Below are positions 9,066 through 18,071 of a stretch of 64,000 bases of DNA, one piece after another. The DNA lies in assembly GCA_947503835.1 (NCBI GenBank), contig CANNFM010000025.1, forward strand, positions 1 to 64,000, written 5' to 3'. The notes under the pieces are model-generated. The model was not told where the DNA came from and searched no databases. It was given only the letters and a program-made list of their open reading frames with translations. Both the position numbers and the translations under genes were made by a program. The DNA comes from an uncultured Aquimarina sp. (GTDB lineage Bacteria; Bacteroidota; Bacteroidia; Flavobacteriales; Flavobacteriaceae). The stretch's first letter is position 1, and each line of letters starts with the position of its first letter.

Positions 9066-10376
9066 ATGAGAAAAAAAGTTGCTTTTTATACGTTGGGTTG
9101 TAAACTGAATTTTTCAGAAACCTCTACGATTGCCAGAAATTTTAAAGATGAAGGCTTTGATCGGGTAGATTTTTCTGAAAATGCAGATATTTATGTAATT
9201 AATACATGTTCTGTTACCGAAAACGCAGATAAGAGATTTAAAACTGTTGTTAAACAGGCTCAAAAAACAAATCAAGATGCTTTTGTAGCGGCAGTGGGAT
9301 GTTATGCACAATTAAAGCCTGAAGAGCTGGCTGCTGTTGATGGAGTGGATTTGGTGTTGGGAGCAACCGAAAAATTTAAAATCACCGATTATATTAATGA
9401 TCTTTCTAAAAATGATTTTGGTGAAATACATTCTTGCGAAATTGAAGAAGCAGATTTTTATGTTGGAAGTTATTCAATTGGCGATCGCACCCGTGCATTT
9501 TTAAAGGTGCAAGATGGATGTGATTATAAATGTACGTACTGTACAATTCCACTGGCAAGAGGTATATCTAGAAGTGATGCTTTAGTAAATGTTTTAAAAA
9601 ATGCTAAAGAAATTTCAGAAAAAGGAATTAAAGAAATTGTACTTACCGGAGTTAATATAGGAGATTATGGTAAGGGGGAGTTTGGCAATAAGAAACATGA
9701 ACATACTTTTTTTGAACTTGTACAGGCATTAGATACTGTTGATGGTATTGAGCGATTACGGATTTCTTCAATAGAACCAAATTTATTGAAGAATGAGACG
9801 ATTGATTTTGTGGCAAACTCTAGAACTTTTGTGCCTCATTTTCATATTCCGTTGCAGTCCGGTAATGATGAAATCCTTAAGCTGATGCGTCGTAGATATC
9901 TTAGTGATTTGTACATAGACAGGGTTAAAAAGATTAAAGAAGTGATGCCTCATGCTTGCATTGGCGTCGATGTGATTGTTGGTTTTCCGGGTGAAACCGA
10001 TGATCATTTTCTAGACACTTATAATTTTTTATCAGAATTAGATATTTCTTATCTACATGTGTTTACCTATTCTGAAAGGGATAATACGGTGGCGGCAGAT
10101 TTAGAAGGGGTTGTGTCATTAGATGTTCGTAAGAAAAGAAGTAAAATGCTTCGAGGCTTATCTGTAAAGAAAAGAAGAGCGTTTTATGAAAGTCAATTGG
10201 GAACAGAAAGAACGGTGTTATTCGAATCTGAAAATAAAGAAGGGTATATTCACGGTTTTACCGAAAATTATGTCAAGGTAAAAATGCCTTGGAATCCATC
10301 TTATATAAATACGTTGAATGCTGTACGATTAACAGAAATTGATGATGATGGTATGGTAAGATTTGATTTTTTATAG
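9066..10376 (+). CDS. mtaB: tRNA ms2t6A37 methylthiotransferase MtaB
   Basis: Radical SAM methylthiotransferase that adds the 2-methylthio group to t6A37 in tRNAs reading ANN codons. Counting from the start at 9066 (436 residues), the N-terminal cluster ligands are C12, C48 and C79 and the radical SAM motif CDYKCTYC gives C152, C156 and C159; a C-terminal TRAM-like domain follows from about 370. TLGCKLNFSET is diagnostic for MtaB over MiaB/RimO. An in-frame ATG at 9051 lies in a repeat hairpin, so MRKKVAFYTLGCK is the better start. A TATATTTG -7 box lies at 8962-8969. Confidence 0.93.
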   Translation: MRKKVAFYTLGCKLNFSETSTIARNFKDEGFDRVDFSENADIYVINTCSVTENADKRFKTVVKQAQKTNQDAFVAAVGCYAQLKPEELAAVDGVDLVLGATEKFKITDYINDLSKNDFGEIHSCEIEEADFYVGSYSIGDRTRAFLKVQDGCDYKCTYCTIPLARGISRSDALVNVLKNAKEISEKGIKEIVLTGVNIGDYGKGEFGNKKHEHTFFELVQALDTVDGIERLRISSIEPNLLKNETIDFVANSRTFVPHFHIPLQSGNDEILKLMRRRYLSDLYIDRVKKIKEVMPHACIGVDVIVGFPGETDDHFLDTYNFLSELDISYLHVFTYSERDNTVAADLEGVVSLDVRKKRSKMLRGLSVKKRRAFYESQLGTERTVLFESENKEGYIHGFTENYVKVKMPWNPSYINTLNAVRLTEIDDDGMVRFDFL

Positions 10377-10399
10377 AAGAGTTCTGCATATAAAAACAA

Positions 10400-10429
10400 A
10401 AAAGACTTGCAAAACGCAAGTCTTTTTTA
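10400..10429 (+). terminator. Terminator after mtaB
   Basis: AAAGACTTGC / GCAAGTCTTT stem with a short A-rich loop, then a T run. The A run on its left means it may work in both directions, also ending the convergent gene at 10447-10758. Confidence 0.88.
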
Positions 10430-10446
10430 TTTCTTTTTTTTGAAAA

Positions 10447-10758
10447 CTATATGTTTATACCTACCGGTAATAAATCTTTATACTTTCGCCTATTTTTTCG
10501 CATAAATTTAGCGATAATAGGGCTTGTAGGAACTAGTCTGATATTACGTTCTTGAATTAGATTGAATACAGCAACAATAAAATCCTGCTCATATCCTTTT
10601 TCTAATTGCTCTTCACTCATGATAAGTTTAGTGAGGAAAATTTTTCTTTCCTGTTGGGCGTACTCGATCTTTGCTTTTTGACCTTCAATTGTAGTTTCGA
10701 ATTGTCTTAGAAATTCATTATCAATAATTTCTAATTCAACATCACTCATGTTCTCCAT
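10447..10758 (-). CDS. Small GNAT-like protein (YjdJ type), probably diverged
   Basis: 103 residues. The strand pattern (FETTIEGQKAKIEYAQQERKIFLTKL) and the C-terminal helix-strand (IQERNIRLVPTSPIIAKFMRKNRRKY) match the short GNAT_acetyltr_2/YjdJ-type acetyltransferases. The usual acetyl-CoA loop (GxGxG/A between strand 4 and helix 3) is replaced by EKGYEQDF, so CoA binding is doubtful. Cytoplasmic, monocistronic, convergent with mtaB. Confidence 0.6.
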   Translation of the reverse strand: MENMSDVELEIIDNEFLRQFETTIEGQKAKIEYAQQERKIFLTKLIMSEEQLEKGYEQDFIVAVFNLIQERNIRLVPTSPIIAKFMRKNRRKYKDLLPVGINI

Positions 10759-11036
10759 ATTTTTTAAAATTATGAGGTTTTAAATCATAAATAAGAAGCA
10801 TAGGCCTCTATTCTATCTAACAATTGTTGTAACACTAATTTCTAAAATGAATACCATATCTATATCCAATTACTTTTAAAAACTAAGTGCTAACTAAGAT
10901 TTGTTAGTTTAAAATTCCCTTTTCACAAAAAATTAATACTGTATTTCTTTATTTTTTAAAAAGGAATACTATAATTTTGAGATGCAAAGATACTAAAATT
11001 AGAGGTTTAAAGTTTAATTCCACTGTTAAAATACCT

Positions 11037-11708
11037 ATGAAGCAGCAAGTTACTCATGTTTACTTAGTACCCGGGATGGCTGCCGATGTATCCATTTTTG
11101 AATATATAAAACTTCCCGAAACTCAATTTATCTGCCATATGATCCCTTGGAAAATTCCAGGTAGAAAAGAATCAATTGAAGATTATGCTAAACGAATGTG
11201 TGCAGAAATAAAACATGACAACTGTGTTCTAATTGGTGTTTCATTTGGAGGGATAATGGTTCAGGAGATGTGTAAATTTGTGGATGTAAAAAAAATAATT
11301 ATTATTTCTAGTGTAAAGAGCAGGTATGAATTACCGAAGAGAATAAAAATTGCCAGAAAAACAAAAGCTTACAAACTACTGCCAACATCTATAGTTTCTA
11401 GAATTGAGAATTGGGAAAAACTTGCTTTTGGTGATTTTGCAAAGAAAAGGGCAGCAATGTATCAACGGTATTTATCTATTAATGATAAAACTTATCTAGA
11501 TTGGGCAATTGAAAAAATGGTATGTTGGGACCAGGAAGAACCTCCTGCCGGATTGATTCATATTCATGGAGAAAAAGATATAGTTTTCCCGATTTCTAAC
11601 ATTAAAGACTGCATTATAGTCGATAAAGGAACTCATGTAATGATTGTAAATCGTGCTAGATGGTTTAATAAACATTTACCTGAAATAATTAATGATAACT
11701 TGCATTAG
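11037..11708 (+). CDS. Alpha/beta hydrolase
   Basis: Small cytoplasmic hydrolase, 223 residues from the start at 11037. An upstream in-frame ATG at 10977 would add 20 residues without similarity to the fold. The nucleophile elbow GVSFGG gives Ser69, the oxyanion segment is VPGMAAD (11-17), the acid is the Asp in GEKDIVFP and the His is in KGTHVMIV, so the triad is complete. The substrate is unknown. It precedes the lytic transglycosylase by 60 bases in the same direction. Confidence 0.82.
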   Translation: MKQQVTHVYLVPGMAADVSIFEYIKLPETQFICHMIPWKIPGRKESIEDYAKRMCAEIKHDNCVLIGVSFGGIMVQEMCKFVDVKKIIIISSVKSRYELPKRIKIARKTKAYKLLPTSIVSRIENWEKLAFGDFAKKRAAMYQRYLSINDKTYLDWAIEKMVCWDQEEPPAGLIHIHGEKDIVFPISNIKDCIIVDKGTHVMIVNRARWFNKHLPEIINDNLH

Positions 11709-11768
11709 TCTAACTTTTTACGTTATATTGTAAAACAAAATTTTATTCCCCAATAAAATCTACTTAGT

Positions 11769-12716
11769 ATGAAAATGATCAGGAAAGTTTTAGTTTTTTT
11801 AGGCGTTTTATTCACTTTTGGCATTTTAGTAAATGCTACTCAAGATGATATACAAAAACCTTTGGCACAAGAAGTACTTGAGCAAAAGTTAATTAATGAC
11901 TATAATGTCTACGCAATACCTATGCCTGACAATCTTAATTTCTCGGGAGAACTTGTTCCTATAGAAAGTCCTGATATTAGAGAGAGAATGGATAGAGAGT
12001 TACTGGTAAATACATATTGGCAATCTAATGGATTACTGCTTTTTAAAAGAGCAAATAAATATTTTCCTATTATTGAACCCATTCTGAAAGAAGAAGGGGT
12101 TCCTGATGATTTTAAATATCTGGCTGTTATCGAAAGTAGCTTAACTCAGGCAGTATCACCAGCAAGAGCAACTGGTTTTTGGCAAATATTAAAAGGTACT
12201 GCCAAAGAACATGGACTTGAAGTAAATCAAAATGTTGATGAGCGTTATCATATAGAAAAGTCTACCAGAGTTGCTTGCAAGTATCTAAAAAAGGCAAAAG
12301 CAAAATTTGGCACATGGACATTGGCTGCAGCGGCTTATAATGCCGGTAGAGCTGGGATTAGTCGAAGACTCGAAAAGCAAAATGTCGGGTCTTATTATGA
12401 TCTGCTATTAGGTGAAGAGACAGGAAGATATGTATTTAGAATTGTTGCAGTAAAAGAAATTATAAGCAACCCAAAGCAATATGGGTTTAATTTTAATACT
12501 GAAGATTTATATCAGCATATTCCTACATTTAATGTATTGGTTGATGAGCCTATTACAGATTTTACAAAATTTGCACAGCAGTATGGCATAAATTATAAAA
12601 TTCTTAAGCTTCATAACCCATGGCTTAGAGAACCACATTTGAACAATACTGCTGGTAAAGAATATCTTATCAAGATACCAAGAGAAGGGTATTATAAGAC
12701 CGGAGTGGGTCAATAA
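11769..12716 (+). CDS. Lytic transglycosylase (SLT domain, MltD-like)
   Basis: 315-residue exported peptidoglycan lyase with a signal peptide (1-23). The SLT core spans about 95-240 with the catalytic Glu122 in LAVIESSL, followed by ATGFWQILKGTAKEHGL and the AAAAYNAGRAG motif. These enzymes cleave MurNAc-GlcNAc bonds forming 1,6-anhydro ends. The C-terminal 70 residues (YKILKLHNPWLREPHL...YLIKIPREGYY) resemble the end of MltD-type proteins and look like a diverged LysM-like segment. Confidence 0.9.
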   Translation: MKMIRKVLVFLGVLFTFGILVNATQDDIQKPLAQEVLEQKLINDYNVYAIPMPDNLNFSGELVPIESPDIRERMDRELLVNTYWQSNGLLLFKRANKYFPIIEPILKEEGVPDDFKYLAVIESSLTQAVSPARATGFWQILKGTAKEHGLEVNQNVDERYHIEKSTRVACKYLKKAKAKFGTWTLAAAAYNAGRAGISRRLEKQNVGSYYDLLLGEETGRYVFRIVAVKEIISNPKQYGFNFNTEDLYQHIPTFNVLVDEPITDFTKFAQQYGINYKILKLHNPWLREPHLNNTAGKEYLIKIPREGYYKTGVGQ

Positions 12717-12777
12717 TAAGTTTTTTATCTGTTTTTTGAAGATATTTATTTAAGTTAGCTACTTATTTCTAAGTAGT

Positions 12778-13146
12778 ATGAATACATCTGTACTTATTTC
12801 TTTAATTCTTATAGGATTGCTGGCTGGTTTTTTTAGTGGAACCCTTGGGATAGGAGGAAGCGTCGTAATGATACCTCTAATGATTTTGTGGGTAAATTTT
12901 TCTCAACATGAAGCACAAGGTACTAGTCTTGCAGTTTTAGCGGTTCCGGTAACTTTACTTGCAGCGTATAATTATTATCAAGAAGGGTATGTAAACTGGA
13001 AATATGCTATAATAATAGCGGTTACGTTCGTAATAGGCGGCTACTTAGGAAGTAAACTGGCAATATCGATCAATCAAACACTTCTCAAAAAAATCTTTGG
13101 AGGGGTGATTTTGTTAGTAGCAATAAAAATGATCTTTGGTAAATGA
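12778..13146 (+). CDS. Half-size TauE/SafE-family membrane transporter
   Basis: 122 residues with four hydrophobic segments. LLAGFFSGTLGIGGSVVMIPLM carries the conserved GxxxGxxGxGGG-like motif of the TauE/SafE (DUF81) sulfite/organosulfonate exporter family. Full members have two such halves (about 250 residues); this has one, so it would need to dimerise. The frame is intact with its own start, so it is not an obvious truncation. The substrate is unknown; anion export is only a family expectation. Confidence 0.8.
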   Translation: MNTSVLISLILIGLLAGFFSGTLGIGGSVVMIPLMILWVNFSQHEAQGTSLAVLAVPVTLLAAYNYYQEGYVNWKYAIIIAVTFVIGGYLGSKLAISINQTLLKKIFGGVILLVAIKMIFGK

Positions 13147-13160
13147 ACTAAGAGAAGAGG

Positions 13161-14006
13161 TTAATTATCATACCTCTTTCGTTTTTTTAACGAATCTTTT
13201 TCTTTCTTATATTTTTCGTACTCTTCATCAATGTTGCGTTCTTCTTCGGTACGACCATCTGCATCTTTTTCATCAGACTTCTTTTCTGTTGTATTTATCT
13301 CTTCTGGTGATTCGGTATCCTCGCTTAACAATCCTCTTGCATCAAGATCTGCAATAATTAGTGAAACCCCTTTAGATAAGGAATTAAAATGAATATTATA
13401 TGAGTTGCTAATCGTTTCGCTAGAGTGGTGTGTTTCAACTTTTTGTATATCCAGAAGCTTTCTCTCTTCATCCATAAAATACATCATAGGAAATCCTAGG
13501 GCATGTTTTAATTTATTTACAATATGCGAATCCTGATTGGTTTTTTCATTTACATAAACCAGTCTAATATTTTGACTGTATTCATTACTTTTAGATTTTA
13601 GATTTTCTTTTGTGTCCCAAAACAAAACTATAAAATCAATCTGATCGTGAAACCTATCTGCTAGGTCATTAAGTGCAGGAATTTCACCAACTCCAGGAAC
13701 GCACCAGGCAGCATATGTTATAAGAAATAATGGTTTTTCGTAGTCTTCAAATTCAATGGGTTCTTCCTTTATAGTATTCACTGTAAAGTTATCCATATAG
13801 GTACCACTAAGATGGTTAGTCACCAAAGAATCAAACAAGAATTTAGCATGTTCCAAATCATTTTCTCGATATGCGGCATCCATTTTTTGATTGTATTTCA
13901 CAATATGAGCAGAAATAGCGGTAGAAAATGGTATTCTTCTTTCTTCTTGGGCAAAAGAGCTGCTAAAATATGAAAAGAGTATTCCTAGTATTAATAATTT
14001 CTTCAT
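13161..14006 (-). CDS. TlpA/thioredoxin-fold exported protein with an incomplete redox motif
   Basis: 281 residues with a signal peptide (1-19). The thioredoxin-like domain spans about 75-215 with LFLITYAAWCVPGVGEIPALNDL at the active site. The usual WCxxC is here Trp101-Cys102-Val-Pro-Gly105, so the second Cys is lost; disulfide reductase activity is unlikely, though a mono-thiol role is possible. The cis-Pro region (GFPMMYFMDEERK) is kept. A highly charged tail (229-281, rich in Glu, Lys and Asp) follows. Convergent with the TauE gene. Confidence 0.8.
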   Translation of the reverse strand: MKKLLILGILFSYFSSSFAQEERRIPFSTAISAHIVKYNQKMDAAYRENDLEHAKFLFDSLVTNHLSGTYMDNFTVNTIKEEPIEFEDYEKPLFLITYAAWCVPGVGEIPALNDLADRFHDQIDFIVLFWDTKENLKSKSNEYSQNIRLVYVNEKTNQDSHIVNKLKHALGFPMMYFMDEERKLLDIQKVETHHSSETISNSYNIHFNSLSKGVSLIIADLDARGLLSEDTESPEEINTTEKKSDEKDADGRTEEERNIDEEYEKYKKEKDSLKKRKRYDN

Positions 14007-14156
14007 TACAAATTAATTACGATAGCTAATGTAGCATAAAGTCCTCAAAAAAATGTTCTTTGTTTGCAAAACTTTAGATTTTTAGCATAGAAGTTTTTTA
14101 ATATATTTAATACAAAAACCTCTTAGTTAACGTTAAATCTTATACAATTAGTATGC

Positions 14157-14672
14157 CTAAATTTTCTTCATTTGCTGTTTCATCATGTTAATTTGATCTT
14201 TTAACATGCCATGTTTGTCTAATTTCTTAGCTTCGGTGAGTAATATTTGCGCTTCTCTTTTTCGGCGCTTGGTCATTGCAATACCAGCAAGATTTAACTT
14301 GGCAACGGCAAGATCCTGATTCATAGATAAGCCCAATTTGATTGCCTTTTTGAGATATTTTTCGGCTTGAGTAATGTTGGTTTGAGACAACATTATACCT
14401 AGAAGATAATTATGATAGCCCTGTTGTTTTATAGTAAGAGAGCTTTCTGGGTTTTTGATTTTGTCGAGCCATTTTTTGGCGCCATCAAAATCTTGTTTAC
14501 GTAATCTTAAGAAAGCAAGAAGAATTAATTCATTTTTAAAATATAAAAAAATAAATATTGCTGCCAGCAAAATTATCATTATTCCATTACCTATATATCC
14601 TTCAATTATTTGCCATACAGCCACACCAATAAGTATTGCTGATATTACTAATTTTATATTTTTATTGTACAT
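14157..14672 (-). CDS. Membrane-anchored TPR protein
   Basis: 171 residues. Two transmembrane segments (about 7-24 and 28-45) are followed by three TPR-like helical hairpins (48-150), for example YHNYLLGIMLSQTNITQAEKYLKKAIKLG. It probably acts as a scaffold on the cytoplasmic face. No partner is evident; it stands alone, divergent from rpmH. Confidence 0.75.
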   Translation of the reverse strand: MYNKNIKLVISAILIGVAVWQIIEGYIGNGIMIILLAAIFIFLYFKNELILLAFLRLRKQDFDGAKKWLDKIKNPESSLTIKQQGYHNYLLGIMLSQTNITQAEKYLKKAIKLGLSMNQDLAVAKLNLAGIAMTKRRKREAQILLTEAKKLDKHGMLKDQINMMKQQMKKI

Positions 14673-14739
14673 TGAATTGTTTAATTATTAAGACGCGGCA
14701 AAGGTAATAAAAACAATTAAAAATATTTTGATATTTAGG

Positions 14740-14770
14740 TTTGTTAAAGAAAAAACTCTTCGTATATTTG
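14740..14770 (+). promoter_or_regulatory. Bacteroidetes-type promoter of rpmH
   Basis: TTTG (14740-14743), a 19-base spacer and TATATTTG (14763-14770) match the consensus fully. The start codon is 74 bases downstream. Confidence 0.85.
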
Positions 14771-14844
14771 CCCGCAGTTTTGAGAAGACAAGCTCGAAAG
14801 AATAACTAAAGATATACGAAGAAGATTTATAAAGATAGATAGCA

Positions 14845-15003
14845 ATGAAAAGAACGTTTCAACCATCGAAGAGAAAAAGAAAAAACAAACACGGTTTCAG
14901 AGAGCGCATGGCTTCTGTAAATGGTAGAAAGGTGTTGGCTCGTAGAAGAGCAAAAGGTAGAAAGAAGTTATCTGTTTCTTCAGAATTAAGACACAAGCAC
15001 TAA
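14845..15003 (+). CDS. rpmH: 50S ribosomal protein L34
   Basis: 52 codons encoding MKRTFQPSKRKRKNKHGFRE and a basic remainder with GRKVLARRRAKGRKKL, the unmistakable L34 sequence. L34 is a late-assembling, very basic 50S protein binding 23S rRNA. Bacteroidetes L34 carries a few extra C-terminal residues (SVSSELRHKH) relative to the 46-residue E. coli protein, as here. It has a consensus promoter and its own terminator. Its usual partner rnpA is not downstream. Confidence 0.97.
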   Translation: MKRTFQPSKRKRKNKHGFRERMASVNGRKVLARRRAKGRKKLSVSSELRHKH

Positions 15004-15028
15004 TGATATTGTGCTTTAAAAAATATGA

Positions 15029-15061
15029 AAGGTGTTACTTTATAGGTAACGCCTTTTTTTA
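15029..15061 (+). terminator. Terminator after rpmH
   Basis: AAGGTGTTAC / GTAACGCCTT stem (one G-T pair) with a TTTATAG loop and an 8-T tail. Confidence 0.85.
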
Positions 15062-15111
15062 TATCTAATACATAAATCAGTTATTTAGTAAATTGCCAAT
15101 ACTTTTATTAC

Positions 15112-17964
15112 ATGCCTAAAAAAGAAAAACTTAAGAGTATATTAATAATAGGATCAGGACCAATTATTATAGGTCAAGCGTGTGAGTTTGACTACTCTGG
15201 TACGCAAGCTTTAAGATCACTTAGAGAAGATGGTATCGAAACGATATTAATCAATTCGAATCCTGCCACTATTATGACAGATCCGTCGATGTCGGATCAT
15301 GTATATCTTAAACCGTTAAACACAAAATCAATAATTGAAATCCTTAAGGAACACCCACAGATTGATGCTGTACTACCTACTATGGGAGGACAAACTGCAC
15401 TTAATCTTTGTATAGAAGCCGATGAAAAAGGAATATGGGAAGACTTTGGAGTAGAAATTATTGGTGTTGATATTGATGCGATCAATATTACCGAAGATCG
15501 AGAGCAATTTAGAGAGTTAATGCTTAAGATAGGAATCCCTATGGCACCGCAAGAGACCGCCGGATCTTATCTAAAAGGGAAAGAAATTGCTCAGGAATTT
15601 GGATTTCCGTTGGTAATTAGAGCGTCATACACATTGGGTGGGGCAGGTGCATCTATTGTATACAAAGAAGAGGATTTTGATGAGTTACTTACGAGAGGAT
15701 TAGAGATTTCTCCAATTCATGAAGTAATGATTGATAAAGCCCTAATCGGTTGGAAAGAATATGAGTTAGAGCTGTTAAGAGATAATAATAATAATGTAGT
15801 TATTATCTGTACTATAGAAAATATGGATCCTATGGGGATTCATACAGGAGATTCGATTACCGTAGCTCCCGCAATGACTCTTAGTGACAAAACTTTCCAG
15901 CGTATGCGTGATATGGCTATCCATATGATGCGAAGTATTGGAGATTTTGCAGGTGGATGTAATGTACAGTTTGCAGTAAGTCCAGATGAAAATGAAGATA
16001 TTATTGCCATAGAGATCAATCCAAGGGTTTCTCGTTCTTCTGCGTTAGCATCGAAAGCAACGGGATATCCTATCGCTAAAATAGCAGCAAAACTTGCTAT
16101 AGGGTATAATCTTGATGAATTAGATAACCAGATTACTAAATCTACTTCGGCATTATTTGAGCCTACATTAGATTATGTTATTGTGAAAATTCCGAGATGG
16201 AATTTTGATAAATTCGAAGGCTCTGATCGTACTCTTGGACTTCAGATGAAATCGGTCGGTGAAGTTATGGCTATTGGTAGATCGTTTCAAGAAGCATTAC
16301 ATAAAGCTACCCAGTCTTTAGAAATAAAAAGAAACGGATTAGGTGCCGATGGTAAGGGGTATAAAAACTATGATCAAATCATTGATAAACTTACACATGC
16401 CAGTTGGGATCGCGTTTTTGTAATTTATGATGCTATCCAGATGGGTATTCCGTTAAGTAGAATACATGAAATTACAAAAATTGACATGTGGTTCTTGAAA
16501 CAATACGAAGAATTACATAATCTTGAAAAAGAAATTTCGACATATACTATAGAATCACTTACCAAAAATTTGATACTAGAAGCAAAACAAAAAGGTTTTG
16601 CCGATAGACAGATAGCACATATGGTAGGTTGCTACGAAAGTGAAGTCTATAATAAGAGAAGTGATCTAGGGATTAATAGGGTATATAAATTAGTAGATAC
16701 TTGTGCTGCAGAATTTAAAGCAGAGACTCCTTATTTTTATTCTACATTCGAAGCTGAAATTGAAAATACAAGTGGAGAAACCTATATCTCTAACGAAAGT
16801 GTAGTTACCGATAAAAAGAAGATTGTTGTTTTAGGATCGGGTCCAAACCGAATAGGACAAGGGATAGAGTTTGATTATTGTTGCGTACATGGGGTATTGG
16901 CATCTTCCGAATGTGGGTACGAAACCATAATGATCAACTGTAATCCCGAGACCGTATCTACAGATTTTGATGTAGCCGATAAATTATATTTTGAACCCGT
17001 ATTCTGGGAACATATTTACGATATTATTCGCCATGAAAAGCCAGAAGGAGTTATCGTTCAGCTAGGTGGTCAGACGGCATTAAAGCTTGCAGAAAAATTA
17101 GATCGATATGGAGTCAAAATTATTGGCACCAGTTTTCAATCACTTGATCTGGCCGAAGACAGAGGTCACTTTTCTAAGTTATTACAGGAGAATAATATCC
17201 CTTATCCAGAATTTGATATTGCAGAAACAGCTGATGAAGCACTAGAAGTTTCAGATCGATTAGATTTTCCAATCCTGGTAAGACCCTCGTATGTGTTAGG
17301 AGGACAGGGGATGAAGATTGTAATTAATAAGCAAGAGCTTGAAGAACATGTCGTTGATTTACTTCGTAAAATACCTAATAATAAATTGTTATTGGATCAT
17401 TATCTCGATGGAGCCATAGAAGCCGAAGCAGATGCAATATGTGATGGCGAAAATGTGTATATCATTGGTATTATGGAGCATATTGAGCCTTGCGGAATTC
17501 ATTCTGGGGATTCTAATGCTACATTACCACCATTTAATCTTGGTGAATTTGTAATGCAACAGATTAAAGATCATACCCACAAGATTGCTTTGGCATTAAA
17601 TACCGTTGGACTGATTAACATACAGTTTGCAATTAAGGATGATATGGTGTATATCATTGAAGCAAACCCAAGAGCGTCGAGAACCGTACCTTTTATTGCA
17701 AAAGCTTACGGAGAACCATATGTAAATTATGCAACAAAGGTTATGCTTGGCGAGAAGAAGGTGACTGATTTTGATTTCAAACCTCGATTAAATGGATATG
17801 CGATCAAGCAACCAGTGTTCTCGTTTAATAAATTTCCAAATGTTAATAAGAAGCTAGGGCCAGAGATGAAAAGTACTGGAGAAAGTATTTTATTTATTGA
17901 TGACCTTAAAGACGATCAATTTTACGATTTGTACTCAAGACGTAAAATGTATCTGAGTAAATAA
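15112..17964 (+). CDS. carB: Carbamoyl-phosphate synthase large subunit, lacking the MGS-like allosteric domain
   Basis: 950 residues making carbamoyl phosphate from bicarbonate, ATP and ammonia supplied by CarA, for pyrimidine and arginine synthesis. Both synthetase halves are present: the first with SGPIIIGQACEFDYSGTQA, the second with GSGPNRIGQGIEFDYCCVH and the ATP-grasp segments IEINPRVSRSSAL and IEANPRASRTVPF. The E. coli enzyme has 1073 residues with a C-terminal UMP/ornithine-binding domain after about 935; here the protein ends at YSRRKMYLSK where that domain would begin, so allosteric control must differ. carA is not in the window. Confidence 0.95.
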   Translation: MPKKEKLKSILIIGSGPIIIGQACEFDYSGTQALRSLREDGIETILINSNPATIMTDPSMSDHVYLKPLNTKSIIEILKEHPQIDAVLPTMGGQTALNLCIEADEKGIWEDFGVEIIGVDIDAINITEDREQFRELMLKIGIPMAPQETAGSYLKGKEIAQEFGFPLVIRASYTLGGAGASIVYKEEDFDELLTRGLEISPIHEVMIDKALIGWKEYELELLRDNNNNVVIICTIENMDPMGIHTGDSITVAPAMTLSDKTFQRMRDMAIHMMRSIGDFAGGCNVQFAVSPDENEDIIAIEINPRVSRSSALASKATGYPIAKIAAKLAIGYNLDELDNQITKSTSALFEPTLDYVIVKIPRWNFDKFEGSDRTLGLQMKSVGEVMAIGRSFQEALHKATQSLEIKRNGLGADGKGYKNYDQIIDKLTHASWDRVFVIYDAIQMGIPLSRIHEITKIDMWFLKQYEELHNLEKEISTYTIESLTKNLILEAKQKGFADRQIAHMVGCYESEVYNKRSDLGINRVYKLVDTCAAEFKAETPYFYSTFEAEIENTSGETYISNESVVTDKKKIVVLGSGPNRIGQGIEFDYCCVHGVLASSECGYETIMINCNPETVSTDFDVADKLYFEPVFWEHIYDIIRHEKPEGVIVQLGGQTALKLAEKLDRYGVKIIGTSFQSLDLAEDRGHFSKLLQENNIPYPEFDIAETADEALEVSDRLDFPILVRPSYVLGGQGMKIVINKQELEEHVVDLLRKIPNNKLLLDHYLDGAIEAEADAICDGENVYIIGIMEHIEPCGIHSGDSNATLPPFNLGEFVMQQIKDHTHKIALALNTVGLINIQFAIKDDMVYIIEANPRASRTVPFIAKAYGEPYVNYATKVMLGEKKVTDFDFKPRLNGYAIKQPVFSFNKFPNVNKKLGPEMKSTGESILFIDDLKDDQFYDLYSRRKMYLSK

Positions 17965-17990
17965 GGTTTAACAACTCATAATATTTTTGT

Positions 17991-18017
17991 AAAAGAGCAT
18001 CATATTGATGCTCTTTT
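17991..18017 (+). terminator. Terminator after carB
   Basis: Perfect 12-bp stem AAAAGAGCATCA / TGATGCTCTTTT with a TAT loop, 26 bases after the carB stop. Confidence 0.88.
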
Positions 18018-18071
18018 GTGCTTTCTTTAACGATGTAATTGGTTGTTTAGTAGTAAATTGAAATAAAAAAT

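Noticed and set aside
15297..15485. Antisense frame within carB
   Set aside because: Shadow of a highly conserved gene.
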